Source: Azadirachta indica (Eukaryota; Streptophyta; Magnoliopsida; Sapindales; Meliaceae). Taken from it: DNA of 64,000 nucleotides. The stretch covers positions 10,328,457-10,392,456 of the forward strand of contig CM040442.1 in the NCBI GenBank assembly GCA_022749755.1, written 5' to 3'. This document shows, in pieces, positions 48,660 to 58,563 of the stretch; position 1 is the stretch's first letter, and each line of letters begins with the position of its first letter. The notes under the pieces are model-generated. The model saw only the letters and a list, made by a program, of their open reading frames with translations, searched no databases and was not told the DNA's origin. The translations under genes and the position numbers were made by a program.

Positions 48660-49318
48660 ACAAAGATTTATGTTGATAATAAATTAGTTATGACATTGGC
48701 CAAGAATCTGGTGTTTCATGATCGAAGCAAACAAATTGACACGCGCTATCACTATATAAGGTAGTACATTATAAGAAAAGATGTACAAATAAAGCACGTG
48801 AAGTCCAAAGAACAAATTGGTAATATTTTTATGAAGCACTCAAACAAGAAGACTTTATAAGATTAAGAAATTCATTTGGTGTGACCAGAGCAAGTTTAAG
48901 GGGAGGGTGTTAAAAGTATAAGCTTAATAAAATCCAACCTTGATCCATTCCCAACTTCATGCAAAACCCAGGTTTTAGTCCAATTCAAATTGAATCCAAA
49001 TTAGCCCAATCAAAAGAAGCTTCCAATGGTAGGTTTGATGAATAATTGAAGTTAGGTTAAGTGGGTTTGATAAATAATTGAAGTTAGCTTAAGTGGTGCA
49101 CTTTGTACGGTAGGTATTTTTTTAGTTTATTTTAATAAGTGGTGTATATTGATTTGTTTAAGTATAAATATCCCTTCCCATTTCTTCTATTAGCAAGCGC
49201 ATCTAAAGAGTCATCTTTTCTTCTATTAGTGTTTTGGTGTGAGGTTGTAAGAATTCTTCTCTTAATGTAATGTTTATAAGAAATTAATAAAATTGTCTTT
49301 TGAGTGATATTTTCAACA
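48660..49318 (+). mobile_element. Ty1/copia 3' end: RNase H, polypurine tract and LTR
   Basis: From about 48672 the frame reads VDNKLVMTLAKNLVFHDRSK then QIDTRYHYI, later KDVQIKHVKSKEQIGNIFMK, the C-terminal half of copia RNase H with a few stops. A polypurine tract (aaggggaggg, 48898-48907) directly precedes an LTR of 411 bp (48908-49318) that opens TGTT and closes AACA. The LTR holds TATAAATA at 49163-49170 and a doubled phrase (aataattgaagttag) at about 49042 and 49072. No 5' part of this element is present before 48660. Confidence 0.8.
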
Positions 49319-49339
49319 ATTATAATATTGATCAAAAGA

Positions 49340-49605
49340 AGTTTTTCGTATCTCTATAACATTATGAATAAAGTGCTTTTACGTCCCATTAGGTTAAAAG
49401 TTAAGCAGTCCAAAATTCTCAAACATGGAGGGAAGAGAGCAAGTAAAATATCAGAGTGAGTTCTTGTGTTCTGAAGTAAGTGATCTTTCCCTTGTGTGAA
49501 TGTGAGGTTGAAGAAATGAGGTTGTTGTATGGTATCGGAAGACAAGAATTTTTGGTATGAACAATAGCCAAGATTTAAGAACTCAACTCCTTCAAGCTCC
49601 TTAAA
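49340..49605 (+). mobile_element. R1-type LTR end, primer site and gag start of a copia relic
   Basis: The stretch from 49340 (aaagtgcttttacgtcccat, agcagtccaaaattctcaaa, gagttcttgtgttctgaagt) matches the second half of the R1 LTR family. A degenerate initiator-tRNA primer site (TGGTATCGG, 49530-49538) follows, then an ATG at 49557 opening a gag-like MNNSQDLRTQLLQA. This copy ties the R1 family to copia elements. Confidence 0.5.
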
Positions 49606-49997
49606 CTACAAACCTACATAGGAGATGTTATTAACAATATATTAGCAAGTAATTTTTATGTCATTATTTCTCAAGTAAATTTGCATGGAAAAGATCAAAG
49701 TAAAACAATGCTAAGAAGGCCAAGCTTTTTTCCCAAAAAATAAAATAAAAATTTACTTTTTTAGGAAGACATTGATCTTTAAATTGAAAGTTGATAAGGT
49801 TACAATCAAGACCAACTTATATTTTTTTTTCTATATGAGATGATTCCCATAATCATGTTATTATATTTTATCCTTAATTATAACCTTGAATCTTCTTTTA
49901 TAAATTTGTTAAATTGGACTAATAAAAGCATGCGAAAGTAACCAATCAAGTATTTTTTTAAAATAATTTCTTCAAAATGTAATATATATACATATAT

Positions 49998-50275
49998 CTT
50001 TATTCTGATAATAGCCTTTAAAAAAATTATCAGATAAGCCAAGACTTTGCAGTTCTGCAAATGACGCAAACATAGACAAATTTATAAGCAGAAATCCATC
50101 TGGAAAATCATACGTGTTTGTCCTTGCAGAATTGAGGGAGAGTTCGATTATCCGTCCTGTTGTGGCGTTACATTTAACTAATTTTCCAATCAGACATTGG
50201 ATCGTCAACCCTTGAGATTAGAATATCATTAACATCTGACTACTGACTGATGAAGAAATTGCCATTGCACGTTAT
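49998..50275 (-). pseudogene. RLP fragment B (first-exon remnant)
   Basis: The minus strand first reads FFIS, a stop, then SDVNDILISRVDDPMSDW, the usual N-terminal LRR cap. A deletion removes the CCNWEG segment, and a shifted frame continues VKCNATTGRIIELSLNS, FLLINLSMFASFAELQSLGL and DNFFKGYYQNK. The exon end corresponds to the donor in copies A and C (AAG/gt), but here it is AAG/at (position 49997). No later exons are found downstream within 700 bp. Same family as copies A and C. Confidence 0.8.
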
Positions 50276-50673
50276 GAGTACGCGTATAGAAGATGATACG
50301 TTTGCATGTTGAACAACTATTACTTTGTCAAATTCAAGAGAATATGTTAAGACGAAATTAATATTTTTTTTTAAAATCAAAGATAAAATCATCCAACAAA
50401 GACTTTGAAATATATATTTAGTATGAATTGATGTGCAAGCTTTATAGTAGTTTCACTCAAATTAAAAAAAAGTAATTTATAAATAGTTTTCTGACTGGAA
50501 AACTTTCATAAATCTCTAGTGTCAAATTCTATGAAATTATATAATTTCATTGAAATGTTCTACAATTGATGATAATATGTATTTAAAATCATATATACAG
50601 CGAATATACTCTAATGTTGGGGGAATTGCACAGATTAAGATTCAAAAAAGAATTAATCTAATTCAATTCATCA

Positions 50674-50783
50674 TCTATACAGGATTCCCAAAATTATGAA
50701 TGGAAAAAAGACCACATAAATTTCTGGAATGTTGTAGAGTTGTGGTCTTTTTTCCATTCATAATTTTGGGAATCCTGTATAGA
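50674..50783. repeat. perfect 43-bp inverted repeat with 24-base loop
   Basis: The left arm 50674-50716 (starts tctatacaggattcccaaaa) and right arm 50741-50783 are exact reverse complements over all 43 bases. The loop is 50717-50740. Similarity stops sharply outside the arms. RNA from either strand would fold into a long perfect hairpin. No known microRNA is recognised; see findings. Confidence 0.95.
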
Positions 50784-50974
50784 CACCTAATTCTAGACAC
50801 CTATAAATTGAAATTAGAGAGTGATGGTTTTTAAAGCACAACTTCAACTCCTTCAAATTTACTAATCCCCTTCTCTTGTACTCCTTACTCTATATATTAT
50901 AATAATATATCTGTCTAAATCTTTGAGAGTTTTAATTCTTTTTTATAAAACATAAAAAAGAGGAGTACCATTTT

Positions 50975-51390
50975 TATATAATTAGTTGAGAGGAGTTCAT
51001 CTTTAACTTCTTCTATTAGGAAGACAGTAAATCCACTGGATTGAATTATATATACTTTTGAGATGTTAATATATCATTAGTTTGTTAAAATAGTATATTA
51101 ATTAATTTGAGAATGGTTTATGAGGAATCATACCACTAATTAATTTTTTAAAAATTTTACTAGGTTTCAAATATATTAGTAGAATATATATTTGCAAGGA
51201 TGCGGAAAATAATACATAGGATGCAGTGAATATATTTTTAATATTCACTTAAATATGGTTTCTTAATTCTTTTAGAATTTAGATGAAGATGTAAAGATAT
51301 TCATACCATATCCTATCTATTGGTATCTCTAAATAATAAAGACTAAATTATTAAAATTGAGAAAATTATATTCTAATTTATCATTTCACC
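50975..51390. repeat. dispersed duplication (pair at 24740-25150)
   Basis: Plus-strand copy of the 24.7 kb segment: aggaagacagtaaat, ttaaaatagtatattaatta, actaattaattttttaaaaa, tatattagtagaatat and attatattctaatttatcat. Non-coding. Confidence 0.75.
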
Positions 51391-51589
51391 AACGGCTTTA
51401 AGTTTAGACTTCCTTGCAGAAAGGATTTATAATTTCTTCAATTCTCCTATAATAGCCACGTCACCCAGTTTGCAGTTGTACGAACCGAATGCTTGAAGAT
51501 TTGATAGAGAACAAAGTGATGAAGGCAATGACGATCAATCCATGTTAGACAAGACTAAACTTTAAGTTCGGTCATTCTTGTCAAAAATC

Positions 51590-53100
51590 ATTGTGAATTT
51601 TCAACGAAGAATTTGAATCTAAAAAGAAACCTGAATTTGTCTTAGAAATGGAGAGAAGCTTCAATTGCTGATATTCGAATACAGAAGAAAGGTCACACGT
51701 CTTAACATCTTTTAGGATAATTGAAGGACAAACTTTTAGTGTATTATCATTTGGCCATTCCTATTCAACTGGCTGGCATATTGTATTAGCAAAAGGTTTT
51801 TCTGTAGTTCCTCTCTTGCTAAATATTTGTAACTTAACTCTATGCTTGGATATATGCCTCGAACATCCTCTGAAGGAGACTTTCCCATTTGTTGTAAAAA
51901 GTCCTACCACATATATAATGGCTTATTGGTCAACGCCATTGCCACAGTTTCAATGAGAATGGGCAAATGTGCACATTTAGTTATGGCACTTCTTTTGCTG
52001 CAGACTCCAATTCACTGCCTTTAATGTAATCATGACTAGACATTTTTTCAAACATATTCCAAGCCTCTTTATTGTTTAAAAAACCAACCCGAAAATTACA
52101 CTGAGAAGCCACCTTGCTCGATAGTACAACATTTCTTGCCATTAGCAATAATTTACATCCTTTGGGTTCATCTCTACGGGGAATTCCTAGTTCTTGCAAA
52201 TTAAGATCGTCCCAAATATTATCTAAAATTATAAGAATGTTCTTCTCGTTCTTCAATCGTTCACATAACTTTCCTGCTCTTTTTTACACGCTATCCTCTT
52301 GAGATAATTGTAGACCTAATAATCTTTCTGCAATTTCTTTTTGAATCTTCATGATATCTGGATTCTGTGAAACCTCAACAAAAATCACGGAATCAATGAG
52401 TTTTTCTGTCTTGAGAGGTCAGCGACTTGCTTGGCTAGCGTAGTCTTGCCAATACCGCCCTTTCTATAAATCCCAACGATGCTGACATCAGGATCACTTA
52501 ATGCCCTAACAACATTCTTGAAAGTGGAATCTCGCGATTGAAAGGTTTGGAAGTCTTTGATACCTAGGCTTGGATCCTTAAGAATGAGAGGGTCGAAGAT
52601 TTGACCAAATTCCCCAGCTTCCAGGTGCTTGACAACAACCTCTGGTTGCACACAGCTTCCGTGCCAGGTTGATAGCGCGTGTTCAAACCAGAAGACAACC
52701 CCTTGAACCATGGTTCGTTGCTGCAGTCTGCTCGTCTTCTCCAACATTCCTAGCTGTCTCTGCTTCATCTTCTCTAGTTCTCCCTACTGCCGCTAGTCGT
52801 TGAGTATGACCTTCTTCCTCGCTCTGTCCTGCAACTCTTGAGCATTCCTTTTAATCTCATCCGCTCACTCCAGCCACTTCTGAACATTCTCTTCAATCTC
52901 CCACACATTTCTTTTAGCCGCGTCTATCTTCTGCTGGATACTCGTTCTTTTATTCTTCAGTTTCTCAACTTCTACCTCCAGCTTCTCAAAGTTGCTTTTG
53001 TATTCGCGCCAATAACCAATTCGGCGTCCTGCACATGGACCAAACACTAGCCAAAACACTTGAAAACTTATATGGCAACAGTTAAGATGATTTCCACCAT
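51590..53100 (-). pseudogene. CC-NBS-LRR (RPS2/RPS5-like) pseudogene
   Basis: Intracellular NLR immune receptor remnant. The ATG at 53100 opens MVEIILTVAI and then a stop. The next frame gives the CC domain (GRRIGYWREYKSNFEKLEVE, QQKIDAAKRN, NVQKWLE). Later come ESRDSTFKN-like FQSRDSTFKNVVRALSDPDV and the P-loop GIYRKGGIGKTTLAKQVA (about 52475-52425). After a frameshift come kinase-2 ILIILDNIWDDLNLQELGIP and GCKLLLMARN (RNBS-B). Then follow EAWNMFEKM, a damaged GLPL segment (KCAHLPILIETVAMALTNKP) and IELSYKYLAREELQK. Most of ARC2, including MHD, is missing. The LRR start (EWPNDNTLKVCPSIILKDV) follows at about 51750-51650. Not functional. Confidence 0.85.
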
Positions 53101-53439
53101 CTTCAAGCTCTTTCTTTTTCCTTTTTTTTTTTTCCTTTTTGGCTTTTGAGGTTACAGAAGGTAAATGAGTGTAGATAAAAGCAAATAAAAACGAACAGAG
53201 ACAACAAAGCAAGACAAAACAAAACAAGATGCGTTAAGTGTTGTTGAGATTGGTTGATTTGAGAAACTAAAACAAAGGCAGGTTGATTTAAGGATGGTGA
53301 GGTTTGGATCGGAGCAGCACTGGTGAAGTGGAGCCTTTGATTCTTTTGGTTTTGCGAGGAAAACGAAAGAGTAGAGCTGTAAAGAGAAATGAAGCATGTA
53401 GACAGGGAATGATACACAGGAGAGTAAATTGGTGGGGAT

Positions 53440-54980
53440 CATTGCTATTTTAATAAAGGGATAATCCCAGTTTTAAAATTAAATGTGAAATATTCGCATA
53501 AATCGAAAATATTTGTTATTGATAACTCCTTCTATACTGTTTATTTTTGACCTCTATAAAATAAAATAAATACTCTTATTTACAAATAAATTTATATAAA
53601 TATTCTTAATTCTCAATTTTTTAAAAATAAATTATAAAATATAAAAAATATGTAAAGACAATATGCTAAAAATAAAAATATTTAATATATATTGAAAATG
53701 AAAATAATTAAAATAAAAATTACTTGTATTTTCATATTTAAATCATATTTTTTAAATTTGAAGTTTGAATATAATTTAAATATAAATTTAACTGAAATTT
53801 AATTGTAATTGATATATTTATTTTTTCACCTTAAATATCAAAGTTTCAATATTAAGTTATTTATTTTTATAAAAATAAAAAATTTAAAACTAACATATTA
53901 AATTAATAACATCTATAAAAGGTTTTTTGGACATAAAAGAAATATGTTTTAAATATTTTAATATTTTTATGCTGACGTTTAGTTCAACAAACCAAACAAG
54001 CTCTCTTTTAAAAAAGTAAAATTTTTTTTTAACTTAATAGAAAAAAAGTGTCTTTTAGCGTATCTCAGGTGATTTGAAACACGTTTGGTGCTCTTAAATT
54101 ATATATGTTCGAGTAATAGTAGGAGATTTTAAAATTATCATTAAGTTAAAAAAATACTTAATTACATAAAGTAAATAAATTTAGCTAATTAAATATTAAC
54201 ACCAAAAAAAAAAAAAAAAAAACCTTCATGACATTTCACCATATTTCGAGACAAGCTGGTAATGTATATGCCTGAAAATCCATTGCTTAATTTATAGAAC
54301 AAAAAATAAAAACTAATAATCTTGTCATAATTATAAATTAAATATTTGAATAATTTGAATCCTAAAATTACGTTCTTTTGAGTCGTTTCAGTTTTTGTCT
54401 GTAATTTTTTTTAAGAAAACCTTTTAGAGTATATAACATTGCTAATATTTTTAAAAGCAAAATTAACACATGTTCCCTAAAGTTTAGAAAAATGACATAT
54501 ATTTCTCTGGAATTTGGGATGCAAGTAGACATCCCTTAAATTTGAAGAAATCTGAAGAAATCTAAAGATACCTTGATTTAAACATATTATTAGATTATTA
54601 TAAAGAGTAAAATAACAAATTATGAATAATATTTATAGTGGATGCTTTTGCAAATTGTTAAAATAAATGGAGTGTTTTTTTTTCTTAATATTATAATTAT
54701 AATATATTGATATTACATCAATTACATAATTTTATTGAAAGTCGATGGAAAATAGTTTACATTCAAATTAGATAAGTTGTACTCGTCAGGAGTCAAAACA
54801 TATATTATTTTAGTGATTTAAAAATAAAATTCTTATGAATAATTTTTATAGTGGAGAGTGATAAAATATTTATCAAATAAATAAATGGGAAACTACCAAT
54901 ATCTCTTGCCTAATACCCCATTAACCCTTGATTTTACCATTTTAATCCTTGAAAAAATATTGTAAAAAAAATTAAAAAAG
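53440..54980. other. intergenic, no gene seen
   Basis: Very AT-rich with a 19-base A run near 54205-54223. No coding, RNA or clear repeat structure. Confidence 0.5.
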
Positions 54981-54984
54981 AAAG

Positions 54985-55150
54985 GTCAGGAACTAAAATT
55001 TTAAGAGAAAGGCTCCCCAAACTTGTCAATTAATTTGTTGTGCTGTTGAAGTTTATTTCTATATATAGGGAATTAATTAGAAAAGCTTCATTCCGCATAA
55101 TGAAATAATTGAACGATGTAATCTTACAAGATCGTTAACATATTAAAAAT
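54985..55150 (-). repeat. orphan leader of a fourth RLP copy
   Basis: Matches 58570-58690, the leader of RLP copy C, in the same orientation: taagagaaaggctccccaaa / taagagaaagactgccaaaa, caattaatttgttgtgctgt / gtaattaatttgttatattc, tgaaataattgaacgatgta / tgaaataatgtaatcttacc. No RLP exon follows at lower coordinates, so the gene body is gone. Confidence 0.6.
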
Positions 55151-57045
55151 TGGCAACGTAACATGTTGAAGTGGCAACGGCTGCTCATTCAAGGCCCTGC
55201 TTGCCTAGTGCCCCGTCCAATTTAGTACGTAATAAAAACGTTTATTAGGTGCAGGTAGTTTTTTTTTTTTTTTTAGATTCAATGAAATTTGAAGAAGTTA
55301 AGTCTTTGTTTAAAATTATTTTCTTACATCTTTTAATATAAGATAAAGAACTTACAAGTCTTTAAGGTTTAACTTATTGGATGGATTAATTTTAATGAAT
55401 ATTTTTAAATATTCATTAAAGTCTCAATTTATGAGAAAATAAATATTATACTCCTATAAAATAATAGTTATTTTAGTTACTTTAAAATTTGACAAAATAC
55501 AATATATTTATCTCAAATATATCAACAAAATAATTAATAATATTGGAACATTAATAAAATAATGATAAAAAATAATGTTTATCATTATCTTACATTATTA
55601 TTAATTAATAATTTAAAAATAGGTTTTTTTTAATTATTCTTATACAAGGATATAATTATTATTTCATTAAATTAGAATTTTAATCACTATTATTAACCTA
55701 GTAGGACTAATTAGTCCAATAAACCAAATTTTAGAGACCTATAAATCCTTTTCTCATTAATTTATTTTATCCTATCTATTGTATTAACGCCACCATTTTT
55801 CAATATAAAACAACCCCTAAATTGATATGAAATTAGACACAGTTTATGTTTTAAAAAGTAAGTAATTAAAGAAAAAAATATAATTTATAAAGCATTACTA
55901 TATGAGCCCAATATTTCAAAAATAGTAGGATTTGAAAAAAGTGGTACTATTGTCACCCTAAATTATGTGTGAGTTTAGCTAAATATGTACATATTTTTGT
56001 ATGTAAATTCAAATAAAATTAAAATTATAAATAGAAAAGGAATTTGTAAAGGAGCTAATTCTAAGCTTAAATGTCCATCCATTCATCCATACAGTCGCAT
56101 GGCTGAAATAATTGTTATCAATGTTAATGATTTTACCCATTGGATGAAAAGTATAAAACAGCAAGTCTTTCGGGCCAAAAAAAGTAGGGCAAAATCATCC
56201 TGAATTCAAGCAACTTATCTTTTATATTTATAAAATGTATAAAATATTTCAAAATATATTTATTGATGTAACCGTATTAATATAAGCTTAATACAGTAAA
56301 TTATATATTATGGGACTTATGTAAATAAAAAGGTGTAATGGAGAGACATGTTTTAATGAAAAGACACATGAATGCTTGTAAACAAACAATATATTTTGGT
56401 CATATACATATATATAGAGAAATATATGCAAAAAAAAAATATTCTTTTAATCTCTCTGGATCTAGCATTACTTCTCAAAACTCTTAGAAACTATTAACTT
56501 TTTTATTTTTGTGTTGTTTAAGAGTTTTATTAAAAATCCTAACAACTTACATATAGGTCCTTAAGTTTTGCTTTCTTCATGTACAAGTCCTTGCATCATT
56601 TTTCCTTAATATAATTAACTGGACTACCAATTAAGGTTTTCCCCATGCATCCAAAAGTACACAAAAAATTTCAACTCTTTGATCACATTACTCACTGCGT
56701 TTTTTGTTTGAACTTAATTTCAGTTACAATATATCCTTTTTTTAAGTAACCAAAAAAAAAAAGCAAAAATAAATGAATTAAATTTACAAAAGCACAAAAA
56801 CTTTCTTCTTTCTCTTTCATTATTTATCTCTTTTTTCAGTCTCAATAACTAATAACACAACCAACAGACAATTGGGCTTAGGCTGGCTGAAAAGGATCGG
56901 ACTTGACACTATCTAAGTTAAAGTGTCAAGTTTAACCTAGTTTTAAATAGATTTCATATCGAGTTTGACCTTTTATTTTAAAACCTGAGTATGTATCAGG
57001 TCGAGTCAAGCTCAAATTTAAGTAAAATTTAGATACTTGAAAACT
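55151..57045. other. intergenic, no gene seen
   Basis: AT-rich DNA. The plus-strand ORF at 55985-56203 has no recognisable domain and looks like chance. Confidence 0.5.
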
Positions 57046-57049
57046 TGAC

Positions 57050-58563
57050 CCATACACATATAAATATTACCAAAAAGATCTAAATACTTAAGGTAGGTAA
57101 GATTATCAATAACAGATAAAAAATTCCCACTTAATTGATCGAAGGAGAGATCAAGAGTGCTAATGTTGTCATGTTGTTGAAACACTAAGGGAGATCACCA
57201 TCAAAACTATTTCCACCGAGATTTAACTTAACAATATTCTTCAATTCACATATTCTTGAGAGCAGAAGAGAAATAAAATGTACATAACAAAGGCACATTA
57301 AGAAAGCTTATTATGATCATGCATATTTGATCTTATAAGGGCCGTGCCCTTGAAAATTTTGATTTGTTATTTCGCTTTTCAATGAGAAACATAAAAATAG
57401 AATATAAATATTTATTGGGCCGTTTAAAATCGGCATAAAATCCCGAATGGATCCATTCGCCCTCAGGTTTGGCACATTTCCGCCGAAAAATTCCATTATG
57501 ATCTCAAGCAAATGTAGACTAATTATTTAACCAAATATTCAATTTGCATTGTTGAAATTTACATTACCTTGGATTTCCAGAGAATTGTTTATATGATTAT
57601 AACTTAAATCCAAAGTTTTCAAGTTTCTAAATTTTGCAAATCTTGCATGCATCAGAAAAAAGGGAATATTTAGATTTTCCAATGCAGTCCCTAATTTTTT
57701 ATTCTGAAAATTCAAATGTTACCTATCTCCGTTAACGATCCACTTATTCCTTTCCAATTTAGATCCAGAACTTCATAATTTCACTGGTACCGTCCAAGGG
57801 TATGATAAACTAAATTCAAATATCAATAGCTTATCGAGCCTCACTGCAGAGCCAGTATCTATTCTATTCCGACTTAAATCTAAAGATGAAAAGATTAATT
57901 AAATTAAAACTAAATTGCATGTCACCAAGGAATGCTTATCTAGGAAATATACCTTGCTCAAATTTGATTTCTTCAATCTCGTTGGACTCAAGGTTCAAAG
58001 CAGTAAGTGAAGTTAGTTTATTCAAATATAGTAATATAGTATCATTGAAGTTATTATAACCTAGGTTTAACGTCTTCAGCTGCTTCAAACTACCAAAGCT
58101 ACAAAGGCATGTAGTATTAATTATACTCCCTTTTAGGTGAAATCGCCCTATAAAATGACAAATCAATTATCGTAACTCAAAGGAAAATGAGTCCAAAAAA
58201 TAGATGACATACCTTCAGTATTCTCATCCCAGCCTTCAAAATAATTGTAAGATAAGTTTTTGTAATTCTTGAAAAGAAAGAAGCAATGAAAAATTTGAAG
58301 TCCAAAATCTGTCATAGTTCAAAAGCCTTGTCTAATTGGGTAAGAGTTGCATCACCCTTTGTGTAGTGGTGTTGCACTTAACTCCTTCCCAAATACAACA
58401 ATCAGACATTTCATCATCAACCCATTATCGCTAATTGATATAAGGAAATTTTTTATTTCCAACAGACCGATCTCTCTTTTTCCAAACAACCACTGTATCC
58501 CTGCATTTGAACTAACGCTGTCGCACTAAGCCACACTAATAACTTGACTAGAAGCCTTTCCAT
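57050..58563 (-). pseudogene. RLP copy C
   Basis: Exon 1 (58563-58213) starts MERLLVKLLVWLSATALVQM (signal peptide) and YSGCLEKER. It then shifts frame to IGLLEIKNFLISISD, loses about ten codons, and continues WVDDEMSDCCIWEGVKCNTT. It ends at a normal GT donor. Exon 2 (58147-57953) is open: GSLKQLKTLNLGYNNFNDTI and LNKLTSLTALNLESNEIEE, with good splice sites. Exon 3-like sequence (about 57690-57570, FAKFRNLKTLDLSYNHINNS) and the start of the long LRR exon (RICELKNIVKLNLGGNSFDG then STLDLSFDQLSGN after a shift) follow. Coding similarity ends near 57050. No later LRRs, membrane span or tail. Confidence 0.85.

Noticed and set aside
52865..53227. NLR N-terminus extended as one 120-residue ORF with a hydrophobic start
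   Set aside because: The true start is the ATG at 53100 (MVEIIL, standard for this family). The longer ORF crosses into the leader in a different frame because of an indel.
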